Below, one piece after another: positions 48,419 to 57,683 of a stretch of DNA of 64,000 nucleotides (its first letter is position 1; each line of letters starts with the position of its first letter). Source of the stretch: Maribacter hydrothermalis (GTDB lineage: Bacteria > Bacteroidota > Bacteroidia > Flavobacteriales > Flavobacteriaceae). The notes beneath the pieces are model-generated. The model saw nothing but the letters and a program-made list of their open reading frames with translations. It was not told the DNA's origin and did not search any database. The translations under genes were made by a program, and so were the position numbers. Where the stretch lies: positions 3,348,001 to 3,412,000 of the forward strand of contig NZ_CP018760.1 in the NCBI RefSeq assembly GCF_001913155.1, in the 5' to 3' direction.

Positions 48419-49270
48419 ATGATTTTAATAGTAGATAGTGGCGCAACCAAATCTGATTGGATTGCCTTGGATGAAAAAGGCGAACAACTTTTTTTTACAC
48501 AAACTCTAGGTTTAAGTCCTGAAGTTTTAACGAAAGATGTTATTGAAGATCGTTTAGCTAATAATTTTGAACTTTCTAAAAACCGTGAAAAAGTATCTCA
48601 TCTTTATTTTTATGGAGCAGGTTGTGGTACGGATCGAATGAAAACCTTCCTTAAAAGTATTTTTAAAGACTTTTTTCCGAATGCGAAAGCAGATGTAAAA
48701 GAAGATACCTATGCAGCAATATTCGCTACAACTAGAGTTGGGCAACAAGGTATTGTGTGTATTTTAGGTACAGGGTCTAACTGTAGTTATTATGATGGTA
48801 ACCAATTATTTCAAAAAGTAATATCCTTAGGTTATATTCCTATGGATGACGGTAGTGGAAATTTCTTTGGACGCAAATTAATACGTGATTACTACTTTCA
48901 TAAAATGCCGGCAGATTTAGCGCATAAGTTTGCAAAACAGCACGATTTAGATGCAGATGTGATTAAAGAAAATTTATATAAGCAGCCTAATCCAAATACC
49001 TATTTAGCGACTTTTGCACGATTTCTAATTGAAAATAAGGAACACCCGTATTCTAAAGGCGTAATAGATAAAGGTTTTCAGCAATTTATAAATAATTACA
49101 TAATGCAATTTGAATTGGCTACAAAAGTGCCTATTAACTTTGTGGGCAGCATAGCGCATTATCTTAAAGATGAATTAACCTCTGTATTATTAAGAAATGA
49201 TTTAGTCGTAGGCGTAATTAGACAAAGGCCTATTGAAGGGTTGGTAGAGTTTCACCGAGCTAATATGTAA
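48419..49270 (+). CDS. BadF/BadG-type N-acetylglucosamine kinase
   Basis: A 283-residue ASKHA sugar kinase. The first phosphate loop is LIVDSGATKSDW, the second GILGTGSN-like (seen as VCILGTGSNCSYYDGN). GYIPMDDGSGNFFGRKLIRDY is typical for flavobacterial GlcNAc kinases of the BadF family. It would phosphorylate GlcNAc freed by NagZ; some relatives also accept MurNAc or GlcN. The location behind glycolysis genes fits, but a terminator with no visible promoter separates it from gapA. It is convergent to ridA across a repeat. Confidence 0.85.
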   Translation: MILIVDSGATKSDWIALDEKGEQLFFTQTLGLSPEVLTKDVIEDRLANNFELSKNREKVSHLYFYGAGCGTDRMKTFLKSIFKDFFPNAKADVKEDTYAAIFATTRVGQQGIVCILGTGSNCSYYDGNQLFQKVISLGYIPMDDGSGNFFGRKLIRDYYFHKMPADLAHKFAKQHDLDADVIKENLYKQPNPNTYLATFARFLIENKEHPYSKGVIDKGFQQFINNYIMQFELATKVPINFVGSIAHYLKDELTSVLLRNDLVVGVIRQRPIEGLVEFHRANM

Positions 49271-49273
49271 TAA

Positions 49274-49372
49274 TTTACTCGATAACCGAGATTAATATAA
49301 AACGGGGCTTGCTCGCTCTTAACGTTCGGGCGAGCTTCAAAATATTAATGGTTTAGGTTTTTGAGAATGCCT
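49274..49372. repeat. Dispersed palindromic intergenic repeat, copy C
   Basis: Head TTTACTCGATAACCGAG (one non-identical pair, still G-U capable), then hairpin GCTCGC / GCGAGC (49311-49316 and 49330-49335). The right half has diverged, with only GAGAATGCCTCA faintly resembling the tail of other copies. It lies between convergent genes. Confidence 0.5.
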
Positions 49373-49383
49373 CACAGACTTAC

Positions 49384-49406
49384 CTGTAAAGTAGATTACT
49401 TTACAG
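49384..49406. other. Perfect hairpin overlapping the ridA stop codon
   Basis: CTGTAAAGTA-GAT-TACTTTACAG is a 10-bp perfect inverted repeat that contains the ridA stop. No T-run follows on the minus strand, so it is not a standard terminator; it could protect the 3' end of the mRNA. Confidence 0.4.
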
Positions 49407-49776
49407 CAATCATAGAAATTTCAACATTTACATATTTGGGTAAATTTGCAACTTCAACAGTTTCTCTGGCAGGTGCTGTTTCTGCGTTAAAATAAGAAGC
49501 ATAAACCTCATTTACTTCTGTAAATTGTTTCATGTCGCTTAAAAATATTGAAGATTTTACAACATGTTCAAAGGTCATTTCCGCTTCGGTTAAAATGGCC
49601 TTTAAATTTTCCATAGACTGTTTTGTCTCCATTTTAATATCTCCAGAAACTAATTCTCCATTGTTAGGATTTAAAGGTATTTGACCAGAAATATATAATG
49701 TGCCATTACTTAAAATTGCTTGGTTGTATGGGCCTATTGGAGCGGGAGCGTTCGGTGTGTTTATAATTTTTTTCAT
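49396..49776 (-). CDS. ridA: RidA-family reactive imine deaminase
   Basis: A 126-residue protein of the RidA/YjgF family that hydrolyses reactive enamine/imine intermediates. NAPAPIGPYNQAI, YISGQIPLNPNNGE and the substrate-binding Arg in APARETVEV are characteristic. The start at MKKIINTPNAP is chosen over an in-frame ATG 16 codons up, which would overlap lptD. It sits 23 bases after lptD on the same strand. Confidence 0.92.
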   Translation of the reverse strand: MKKIINTPNAPAPIGPYNQAILSNGTLYISGQIPLNPNNGELVSGDIKMETKQSMENLKAILTEAEMTFEHVVKSSIFLSDMKQFTEVNEVYASYFNAETAPARETVEVANLPKYVNVEISMIAVK

Positions 49777-49799
49777 GATGTTTGATTTAAATTTGTTCA

Positions 49800-52514
49800 T
49801 TAGTTTTGACTTCTGTTTTCCCACTTAAGGTCTTTTAATATTGATGAATCTATACCAATAAAAAAGTACCATCTTTTGTACTCACCAAATGGGGTCCAGT
49901 TAAAACGCATTGTAAAACTTTTTAGATCTCTTTGAAAACGTAATTGTGTCAATGTAAAGCCTTGGTTTTTAAAATCATATCCTGAAGATCCCCCAACAGA
50001 CCACCTTGGTGCTAATTCAATATCTCCGGAAAACATTAAAGAATGGCTGCTAAATTCATTTTGTCTTGCTGAGTTGTTATAACTGGCAGAGTAGGCTAAT
50101 CTAAAGTTCCATGGTATTTTTGTACCAAATATGGGGTTTTCAACATCAGAATTTTTATCGTCTTTTCGAATAGGGTTGTCATTAAAGCTATCGGCTCTAC
50201 CAAAAAGGTCATCATCTCTGCCGCCACTTTGTGCAACATAATCAAACGGATCTTCCTCTTCTTCTTTATCCTTTTCATCTTTTTTACCGAACATTTCACT
50301 GCTTATAGAATAAGAAACGTTCGCATTTGCCCTTGTTAATCTAAACAAACTACCTCCATTGTCAATATTCCAAGTATCTATTCTGGTTCCATTATTGTCT
50401 ATGGCATATGGGTCTAAACCTGCTGAAAAGTTTATGGACATTTTATTGTCGAGAATATTTGTGCCCCCGTTAATACTTAATGGGCTTATTCGTAATGAAT
50501 CTGATTCAAAATTATAACCTGTAGAAATATTTAAATTACTAAGTAGTGATACCTTCTTTGGTTCTGTTTTAGTTGAATCCTTATCTCGAACCTTGGCTTC
50601 TAATGTATTTGCTAAAGAAAATCCTAAGCTATTAGATTTGCCAAGGGAAGGTGCGCCATTGAGCGTACCTTGAAAGCGACTAAATTGGACTACATCACCA
50701 TCTCCATCTAAGTACTCATCGTAGAATTGGTCAAAAGAAGGGGCATACCCATAACTTAAAGAGGGGCGCAGTGTATGCCTTACGGCTTGTATTTTCTTGT
50801 CTTCACCGAAATTGAAAGTACCATATAGGGTGGTACCTACGCTTGCACTAAAATTATATTTATTGTAGCGATCAAAACCAGCTATAGTATCTGTTACCAC
50901 TGTTTCTGATTCAGAATCATATCTTTTATTGTAGGTCTCTAGCGTCCACACATCTTCATAATTACCACCGGCACTTACACTAAAAAATTTGGCTACTTTA
51001 AAATTTGTAGCTACTGGAATTCTATGTCTCGCGCCAACTTTTGCATTGTCGAACATTCTGCTGGTAAGAAAGTCATCATCGTTTGTGGTAAGTCTATTCT
51101 GTGCGTTTACATCATATTGAAAATTTATATTATCAATAATACCTTTTTTAATTCCATCTCTTTTTACAAAAGGATAAATACGCTCCATACTCGCTTGGAA
51201 AGTAGGTAGGCTCATACTTATATTGTCGGCGTTAGTAGTTGTGGCTGTAGGAGACGTTAATTGCGAATGGGTAGCAGTTAAACTCATATTCACTGACGGG
51301 TACTCAGGAAAAGTTTTTGAATATGAAATAGATGAGGATAAGGTGTTGTTTTGAGTATTAGGTAAATTCCTTTGCTGAAGCGAATTTCTATAGTATTCGC
51401 TACTACCAAGGTTCACAGAAGCCGAAAACCTAGAATTTGGACTTGATTTTGGGTCTTGTGAATGCGAGAATTGTATGTTGTAATTTCTAGACAAGCTATA
51501 GTCGCTAAATCCTTTTTGACTACGAACTTGATTTTCATACCTTAAATTAAAATTTCCTCTGTATTTATATCTTTTTGTATATATGGATGCAGATCTAACA
51601 GCCCAGCTGCCATTGGTGTAAAAATCTCCCGAAAGCGTTACATCGGCATAGTCCCCCAAAGGAACATAGTAACCCATGTCTTGCAAAAAATAGCCAGTAT
51701 TTGGGTCGTTTCCAAAAGAAGGCATTAAAATACCGGCAGATCTGCCTACAGTTAAGGGGAAATAAGCAAAAGGCATAGCTATTGGTGTCGGTACATCTGC
51801 AATATATAAATTACTAAAACCAGCTATAACCTTTTTTTTAGGTACGAATTTTGCCTTTCTGACTCGTATGTAATAATCAGGATTTATAGTATCTGTAGAG
51901 GTTGTTAGTTTTCCTTCGCTTAAGAAATAGACCGAGTCATTTTCTTTTTTGGTAATTTCGGCATAAACCTTCATAGCATCACTGCCTAAAGCTCCAGCTG
52001 CCGCTTGTTGTTCTGTTCTGGAATTCCAAATTAATGCTTTTTGCGTATCAAAATTAAATCGTATAGAATCTGGAATTACAATGTTAGACCCTTGTTTAAA
52101 ATAAGGTAATTGACTATAGTTTCCTAAAGAATCTTTCATTCTTCCGGCATATACTTCATTCTTTATATAATCCATGATTATGACACCAGCCTTTAATTCG
52201 GTATCTTGATAGTATATTTCCGCCTCGTTATAAAGGTATATTTTGTTTTCTTTTTGACTTAGTTTTACATAATCTTTAGCTTTATATGTAATTTTGTCTA
52301 GTAGTAACGGTGACTTTTTATTAAGTGAATCTTTAGCTAAAGAATCGGCTATAATAGCTTCTTCTATAGCTGTAGCAGGGAATAATGGCGCGGTTATTGA
52401 ATCTCTTTCTGCTTTAATGTTTAAGGGTGTAATTTTATCTTCTTGCGCAAGAGCATAAAAAGCACTGGCAAAAACTATGAATAGGAAAAGTAAGTATTGT
52501 TTGTTTGATTGCAA
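49800..52514 (-). CDS. LptD-like LPS assembly outer-membrane protein
   Basis: A 904-residue protein with a signal peptide (YLLFLFIVFASAFYALAQ), an N-terminal OstA/LptA-like part (KITYKAKDYVKLSQKENKIYLYNEAEIYYQDTEL, broken here for length by reading), then a barrel. PTPIAMPFAYFPLTVGRSAGILMPSFG is the signature of flavobacterial LptD-like proteins. It would insert LPS in the outer leaflet with LptE. The start codon is TTG; no in-frame ATG precedes the signal peptide and the first inside is about residue 108. It is divergent from the amidase gene, whose promoter overlaps this start. Confidence 0.88.
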   Translation of the reverse strand: MQSNKQYLLFLFIVFASAFYALAQEDKITPLNIKAERDSITAPLFPATAIEEAIIADSLAKDSLNKKSPLLLDKITYKAKDYVKLSQKENKIYLYNEAEIYYQDTELKAGVIIMDYIKNEVYAGRMKDSLGNYSQLPYFKQGSNIVIPDSIRFNFDTQKALIWNSRTEQQAAAGALGSDAMKVYAEITKKENDSVYFLSEGKLTTSTDTINPDYYIRVRKAKFVPKKKVIAGFSNLYIADVPTPIAMPFAYFPLTVGRSAGILMPSFGNDPNTGYFLQDMGYYVPLGDYADVTLSGDFYTNGSWAVRSASIYTKRYKYRGNFNLRYENQVRSQKGFSDYSLSRNYNIQFSHSQDPKSSPNSRFSASVNLGSSEYYRNSLQQRNLPNTQNNTLSSSISYSKTFPEYPSVNMSLTATHSQLTSPTATTTNADNISMSLPTFQASMERIYPFVKRDGIKKGIIDNINFQYDVNAQNRLTTNDDDFLTSRMFDNAKVGARHRIPVATNFKVAKFFSVSAGGNYEDVWTLETYNKRYDSESETVVTDTIAGFDRYNKYNFSASVGTTLYGTFNFGEDKKIQAVRHTLRPSLSYGYAPSFDQFYDEYLDGDGDVVQFSRFQGTLNGAPSLGKSNSLGFSLANTLEAKVRDKDSTKTEPKKVSLLSNLNISTGYNFESDSLRISPLSINGGTNILDNKMSINFSAGLDPYAIDNNGTRIDTWNIDNGGSLFRLTRANANVSYSISSEMFGKKDEKDKEEEEDPFDYVAQSGGRDDDLFGRADSFNDNPIRKDDKNSDVENPIFGTKIPWNFRLAYSASYNNSARQNEFSSHSLMFSGDIELAPRWSVGGSSGYDFKNQGFTLTQLRFQRDLKSFTMRFNWTPFGEYKRWYFFIGIDSSILKDLKWENRSQN

Positions 52515-52534
52515 GGCTATATATCCTATTTTTG
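52504..52534 (+). promoter_or_regulatory. Promoter of the amidase operon
   Basis: TTTG (52504-52507) is followed after 19 bases by TATTTTTG (52527-52534), a full match to the Bacteroidota -33/-7 arrangement. Predicted leader about 115 bases. The -33 element lies inside the first codons of divergent lptD. Confidence 0.55.
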
Positions 52535-52656
52535 TAAAGATTTGAGCATCTAGAGCGTCATTATTTCAGATGTCAAACTTACATATATTTTTTAATCATC
52601 AAGTAGGGTGTTACAATAAATTTAACCATAATAAGGGCTATTAATCCCTAATACAT

Positions 52657-53931
52657 ATGAAAATAAAATTCAGATATTTCTCTTTAGTTTTAACTTCATC
52701 GCTTTTACTTCTTTCTTTTTCGGTACCAGTTGAAGAAAACAATATTAATGACCCTTTTGTGGTTGTCCTAGATGCAGGTCATGGTGGGCATGATCCAGGT
52801 AACTTGGGTAACGGCTATTTAGAGAAAAAAATAGCTTTAAATATTGTCTTAAAAGTAGGTGAAATACTTTCTGCTCATAAAGATATTAAAGTTATTTATA
52901 CTCGTAAAGACGATACTTTTATAGATTTATACGTGAGAGGCGAGGTTGCAAATAAAGCAAATGCAGACTTATTTGTGTCCGTACATTGCGATTCTCATAC
53001 ATCAGATGCTCATGGAGCGGGCACTTTTGTACTTGGCCTACATGCAAATAAGCAAAACTTTGAGATTGCTAAGAAAGAAAACTCTGTTATTTATCTTGAA
53101 GATAATTATGAGAATAGATATGCTGATTATGATATTAACTCGCCAGAATCGGTTATCGGTCTAACCATAATGCAAGAAGAATTTTTAGATCAAAGTGTAG
53201 CTCTGGCAACGATGATTCAAGATAATTTTTCTAATTCTTTAAAGAGAACTGACAGAAAGGTAAAGCAGGCTGGTTTTATTGTTTTACATCAAACTTTTAT
53301 GCCAAGTGTGTTGGTTGAAACAGGTTTTTTAACGAATAAGGAGGAAGGTGCTTATTTAAATTCAAGTAAAGGGCAAAATGATATGGGAAATGCGATAGCC
53401 AAGGCTATATTGCATTATAAGGAAGGGGTACAGCCTTCTGTAAATTCAGTTGCAAATAACGTTGAAAAGCCTAAAAATCAACCAGATAACAAGGAAATTA
53501 TTAATAAAGTAGAAGAAAAAAAGAATGATGCCAGTGAGATAGTTACTGTAGTTAAAAAGCAAGAACCGGTCAGTGACATTATGGTTAAGGAAGAAGTAAA
53601 GCTGACAGTTATTGATGATAAAATTAAGGAAGCTATAAACCCTAAAGAAGTTGCAAATTCAATTGTATTTAAAATACAAATAATGGCCACAAGTAAAAAC
53701 TTATCACTTAATCCAGGTAACTTTAAGGGACTATCAAATCTTTCTCAAGAGCCTTTTAAGAATTTATATCGATATATGTATGGTGAAACAAGGTCTTATA
53801 GAGAAGCTGAAATGATGCAATCCTTAGCACGCGATAAAGGATATGCTACCGCTTATATTGTTGCATATAAACTTGGTGAAAGAATACCCATAAAAGATGC
53901 AATGGATGAGGTTTCTGAATTTACCCCTTAA
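52657..53931 (+). CDS. N-acetylmuramoyl-L-alanine amidase (Amidase_3) with SPOR-like C-terminus
   Basis: A 424-residue exported zinc amidase that cuts stem peptides from MurNAc during cell separation. After a signal peptide (LVLTSSLLLLSFSVPV), the catalytic domain (about 30-255) has VVLDAGHGGHDPG, LEKKIALNIVLKVG, SVHCDSH and VLVETGFLTNKEE, giving zinc His and Glu sites. A Lys/Glu-rich linker (about 260-340) leads to a SPOR-like end (VFKIQIMATS to YIVAYKLGE) that could bind denuded glycan at the septum. It heads a plus-strand run of seven genes. Confidence 0.9.
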   Translation: MKIKFRYFSLVLTSSLLLLSFSVPVEENNINDPFVVVLDAGHGGHDPGNLGNGYLEKKIALNIVLKVGEILSAHKDIKVIYTRKDDTFIDLYVRGEVANKANADLFVSVHCDSHTSDAHGAGTFVLGLHANKQNFEIAKKENSVIYLEDNYENRYADYDINSPESVIGLTIMQEEFLDQSVALATMIQDNFSNSLKRTDRKVKQAGFIVLHQTFMPSVLVETGFLTNKEEGAYLNSSKGQNDMGNAIAKAILHYKEGVQPSVNSVANNVEKPKNQPDNKEIINKVEEKKNDASEIVTVVKKQEPVSDIMVKEEVKLTVIDDKIKEAINPKEVANSIVFKIQIMATSKNLSLNPGNFKGLSNLSQEPFKNLYRYMYGETRSYREAEMMQSLARDKGYATAYIVAYKLGERIPIKDAMDEVSEFTP

Positions 53932-53978
53932 AGTGTAAATTTTATTCCTAATTTTGAATGGACTAAAAAAATAATTGC

Positions 53979-54947
53979 TTGAAACTATCTAGAGAATTAA
54001 AAACAGGAATTATTGTAATTGGAGGAATTCTATTATTTATAATGGGATTCAGCTTTTTAAAGTCATCGCCTATTTTTGATAATAGCAAAACTTTTTATGC
54101 TGTTTATCCAAATGTTGGCGGACTTCAATCGGGAACCTCAGTTTCAATAAATGGATTTAATGTTGGTAAGGTGATCAATATTAAATTTTTAGATGAACAA
54201 GGAAATTTATTAGTAACATTTAATGTTAGTAATGAGTTTGAATTTTCAAAAAATAGTACAGTAGAGTTATATGATACTGGAATTATTGGGGGTAAGGGAC
54301 TACAGATTAAACCTGTTTTTGATGCTACGGATTTGGCACAGTCGGGAGATACCTTAATGACTGAGACAAGACCCGGAATTACTGATTTGGCTCAGCAAAA
54401 ATTAACGCCATTGGTTCGCAAATTCGAATCTGCGATTTCTGGTGCGGATTCTGTTCTGGTTAATGTAAATTCTGTTTTGGATGAAAAAACAAAAATAGAA
54501 TTAAAGGAGGTTATTGGTGGACTAAACGCTTTAATAACAAGTCTTAATGGTAGCGCTTCATCATTAAATACTATTTTGAAAGACAACGATGAAAAGCTAG
54601 ATAATTCATTTAAGAATTTTGAAATACTTACAGCTAATTTTGCTAAGCTTTCAGATTCGTTAAATTCAGCAGGATTAGGTCGTACTTTGGCTAGTTTAGA
54701 ATCGACTATGGCGAGTTTGGATAAAGTAACTAACAAAATTGAAAGTGGCGATGGTACATTAGGACTGCTTATGAATGATAAAGAAATGTACACGAACTTA
54801 ACCAATGCATCAAGAGAATTAGATTTGCTATTACAAGATTTTCGACTTAATCCAAAAAGGTATGTTAACGTTTCTGTTTTTGGTAAAAAACAGAAAGAAT
54901 ACGAATTGCCGGAAGATGATCCTGCAGCAAATACTATAGAGAAGTAA
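53979..54947 (+). CDS. MCE-family (MlaD-like) lipid transport protein
   Basis: A 322-residue protein with an N-terminal signal anchor (TGIIVIGGILLFIMGFSF) and an MCE domain (about 38-115: FYAVYPNVGGLQSGTSVSINGFNVGKV, LYDTGIIGGKGLQI). A long helical tail (about 150-290) follows. MCE proteins form hexameric rings or tubes that carry lipids across the periplasm; an ABC transporter partner is not in the window. A stop codon lies five codons above and no useful ATG exists before the anchor, so TTG must start it. It lies 47 bases after the amidase and 15 before the Fe-S gene. Confidence 0.9.
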   Translation: MKLSRELKTGIIVIGGILLFIMGFSFLKSSPIFDNSKTFYAVYPNVGGLQSGTSVSINGFNVGKVINIKFLDEQGNLLVTFNVSNEFEFSKNSTVELYDTGIIGGKGLQIKPVFDATDLAQSGDTLMTETRPGITDLAQQKLTPLVRKFESAISGADSVLVNVNSVLDEKTKIELKEVIGGLNALITSLNGSASSLNTILKDNDEKLDNSFKNFEILTANFAKLSDSLNSAGLGRTLASLESTMASLDKVTNKIESGDGTLGLLMNDKEMYTNLTNASRELDLLLQDFRLNPKRYVNVSVFGKKQKEYELPEDDPAANTIEK

Positions 54948-54962
54948 AGAAGATTAATTTAT

Positions 54963-56288
54963 ATGCACTATCTCCCAAATATTATTTTTATTATCCTATT
55001 AATTGTAGGAATAGGCTTTTTCGTGAAAAATGTTTTAAAGTTAAAGCGAAATATTTTTTTAGGTAAAGAGGCTTCAATTACAGATAATAAATCACAGCGC
55101 TGGAAAAATATGGCAAAGATTGCCCTTGGACAATCTAAAATGGTAGTACGCCCTATTGCGGGTGCTTTGCATATAATTGTGTACGTGGGCTTCGTAATTA
55201 TAAATATTGAAGTTTTAGAAATAATCTTGGATGGTATTTTTGGTACGCATAGAATGTTCGCATTTTTAGGTCCAGTTTATGATATTTTAATAGGCTCTTT
55301 CGAAATACTGGCACTACTGGTAATTCTAGCAGTTGTTGTTTTTTGGATTAGAAGAAATGTTATTAAATTAAAAAGATTCTTGAAACCAGAAATGAAAGGT
55401 TGGCCTAAGAGCGATGGTAACATGATTCTTTACATTGAGCTGGTTTTGATGGTACTTTTTTTAACCATGAATGGTGCAGACTACCAATTACAACAAATGG
55501 GCGCTGATCATTATGCTGCTGCAGGTTCATTTCCTGTTAGTAGTTTAATTGCTCCTATGTTTGAAGGAATGTCTGTTTCAAGTCTCGTATTATTAGAGCG
55601 TACAGCTTGGTGGTTGCATATTGCAGGGATTTTATTTTTCCTTAACTATTTATATTATTCCAAACATTTACATATTCTATTAGCGTTTCCGAATACATAT
55701 TACGGTAAGTTAACACCTAAAGGACAGTTTAAAAATTTGCAATCTGTAACCGACGAAGTACGTATGATGATGGATCCCGATGCCGATCCATATGCGGAAC
55801 CTGCAGATGATGCCGTTGTCCCAGATAAGTTTGGTGCATCAGACGTGCAAGATTTAAGTTGGGTTCAATTATTGAACGCATATACGTGTACAGAATGCGG
55901 ACGATGTACGAGCGAGTGCCCTGCAAATCAAACAGGAAAAAAATTATCGCCTCGTAAAATTATGATGGATACTCGTGACCGACTTGAAGAAGTTGGTAAG
56001 AATATCGATGCAAATAAAGGTGAGTTTAAAGATGACGGTAAACAATTATTAAACGATTATATTACCCCAGAAGAATTATGGGCATGTACATCTTGTAATG
56101 CTTGTGTTGAAGCCTGCCCAATAAGTATTGATCCACTTTCTATTATTATGGATATGAGACAATATTTAGTAATGGAACAATCTGCGGCTCCGACTGATTT
56201 GAATAATATGATGGGTAATATTGAAAATAATGGAGCACCGTGGCCATTTAATCAAATGGACCGCTTAAACTGGAGTAAAGAATCTTAA
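54963..56288 (+). CDS. Membrane-bound [4Fe-4S] dicluster protein (heterodisulfide-reductase-like)
   Basis: A 441-residue protein. About five membrane helices in the first 230 residues (IIFIILLIVGIGFFV, IVYVGFVIINIEVLEII, LIGSFEILALLVILAVVVF and later ones) precede two ferredoxin-type clusters: CTECGRCTSECP (Cys309-319, plus a nearby Cys) and CTSCNACVEACP (Cys375-385). The helical part may hold haem or contact quinone. It forms a pair with the next gene, giving an Fe-S oxidoreductase of unknown electron donor. Such pairs accompany MCE genes in flavobacteria in my recollection. Confidence 0.85.
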   Translation: MHYLPNIIFIILLIVGIGFFVKNVLKLKRNIFLGKEASITDNKSQRWKNMAKIALGQSKMVVRPIAGALHIIVYVGFVIINIEVLEIILDGIFGTHRMFAFLGPVYDILIGSFEILALLVILAVVVFWIRRNVIKLKRFLKPEMKGWPKSDGNMILYIELVLMVLFLTMNGADYQLQQMGADHYAAAGSFPVSSLIAPMFEGMSVSSLVLLERTAWWLHIAGILFFLNYLYYSKHLHILLAFPNTYYGKLTPKGQFKNLQSVTDEVRMMMDPDADPYAEPADDAVVPDKFGASDVQDLSWVQLLNAYTCTECGRCTSECPANQTGKKLSPRKIMMDTRDRLEEVGKNIDANKGEFKDDGKQLLNDYITPEELWACTSCNACVEACPISIDPLSIIMDMRQYLVMEQSAAPTDLNNMMGNIENNGAPWPFNQMDRLNWSKES

Positions 56289-56296
56289 ATAAAGAT

Positions 56297-57088
56297 ATGG
56301 CAAGTGAACTAAAAGTGCCAACAATGGCCGAATTTTTTGCTTCCGGCACGGTACCTGAAGTGTTATTTTGGGTAGGCTGTGCAGGTAGTTTTGATGATAG
56401 AGCAAAAAAGATAACAAAAGCTTTTGTTAAAATATTAAATAAGGCAAACGTATCATTTGCAGTTTTAGGTACAGAAGAAAGTTGTACTGGGGATCCAGCA
56501 AAACGAGCAGGAAATGAATTTCTATTTCAAATGCAGGCAGTTACTAATATTGAGGTACTAAATGCATACGAAGTAAAGAAAATTGTTACAGCTTGTCCGC
56601 ACTGTTTTAACACCATTAAAAATGAGTATCCAGGTTTGGGTGGTAACTACGAGGTAGTACATCATACGCAATTCTTGAAACAACTACTTACTGAGGGCAG
56701 AATATCAATGGAAGGTGGAGCTTTTAAGGGAAAGCGTATAACTTTTCATGACCCTTGTTATTTAGGTAGAGCCAATGATGTTTACGAAGCACCACGAGAT
56801 TTAATTAGAAAATTAGATGCTGAGTTGGTTGAAATGAAAAGTTGTAAGCAAAGAGGTCTTTGTTGTGGTGCTGGTGGAGCACAAATGTTTAAAGAACCGG
56901 AAAAGGGCGATAAGGATGTTAATATTGAACGCACTGAACAGGCTTTAGAAACTAAACCTGAAATAATTGCTGCCGGCTGTCCGTTTTGTAATACAATGAT
57001 GACCGATGGAGTGAAGAACAAAGAAAAGGAAGCTTCAATTGCGGTAATGGATATTGCTGAATTGATTGCAACTGCCGAAGATTTATAA
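56297..57088 (+). CDS. CCG-domain Fe-S oxidoreductase subunit
   Basis: A 263-residue soluble protein with two cysteine-rich CCG domains. The first has FWVGCAGSFD, ESCTGDPA and ACPHCFNT; the second has DPCYLGR, LCCGAGGAQMF and GCPFCNTM. This is the HdrB/GlpC-like fold that binds a non-canonical 4Fe-4S cluster. It starts 9 bases after the membrane dicluster gene, so the two should form one complex at the inner membrane. Substrate is unknown; a lactate or glycolate oxidase-type role is possible but no flavoprotein partner is near. Confidence 0.87.
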   Translation: MASELKVPTMAEFFASGTVPEVLFWVGCAGSFDDRAKKITKAFVKILNKANVSFAVLGTEESCTGDPAKRAGNEFLFQMQAVTNIEVLNAYEVKKIVTACPHCFNTIKNEYPGLGGNYEVVHHTQFLKQLLTEGRISMEGGAFKGKRITFHDPCYLGRANDVYEAPRDLIRKLDAELVEMKSCKQRGLCCGAGGAQMFKEPEKGDKDVNIERTEQALETKPEIIAAGCPFCNTMMTDGVKNKEKEASIAVMDIAELIATAEDL

Positions 57089-57106
57089 TATTTTAAATTA
57101 ATTAAT

Positions 57107-57589
57107 TTGCTAGTAGAATTTAATATATTACCAGAAACAGCTAGAGTTTGGATCTATCAATGCAATCGTTCATTTTCTGATGCCGAAATTGTTGATATCA
57201 GTTCAGATTTAGATTCTTTTTTGGAATCATGGACGGCACATGGCAATGATTTAAATGCTGGTTATGAGCTTAAATATAAGCGGTTTATTATTATTGCTTT
57301 AGACCAAACAAGCCAAGGGGCTACTGGTTGTTCTATTGATGCATCGGTACATTTTATTCAAGCCTTGGAAAAAAAATATGATGTTCTTTTACTTGATAAA
57401 ATGAATGTATCGTATAAGCAAGGAGAATTTGTAGCCTATAAAAGTCTATTAGATTTTAAAGCGATGGCTAAACAAAAAGCAATATCTAAAAATACCATTG
57501 TATTTAATAATTTGGTCACAAATAAAGGAGAATATCAAGAGCATTGGGAAGTGCCGGCTTCTGAGAGCTGGCATGCTCGGTTTTTATAA
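57107..57589 (+). CDS. Conserved flavobacterial protein of unknown function
   Basis: A 160-residue soluble protein (TARVWIYQCNRSFSDAEI, SWTAHGNDLNAGYELKYKRF, TGCSIDASVHFIQALEKKYD, VFNNLVTNKGEY, WEVPASESWHARF). Relatives are often labelled 'ABC transporter ATPase', but there is no Walker A, Walker B or ABC signature, so I do not accept that. Start is TTG; a stop lies six codons above and the next Met is deep inside. It comes 18 bases after the Fe-S pair, suggesting a linked role. Confidence 0.85.
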   Translation: MLVEFNILPETARVWIYQCNRSFSDAEIVDISSDLDSFLESWTAHGNDLNAGYELKYKRFIIIALDQTSQGATGCSIDASVHFIQALEKKYDVLLLDKMNVSYKQGEFVAYKSLLDFKAMAKQKAISKNTIVFNNLVTNKGEYQEHWEVPASESWHARFL

Positions 57590-57683
57590 CATAAATTCTT
57601 CACAACGTGCATTATTAATTGGGTTATATCGATGAAATGCAATAATTTCAATTCTCAATAGTTATTGCTGTACATATAATTTT

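Noticed and set aside
57107..57589. ABC transporter ATPase
   Set aside because: The label is common for relatives, but there is no Walker A, Walker B or ABC signature and the protein is only 160 residues.
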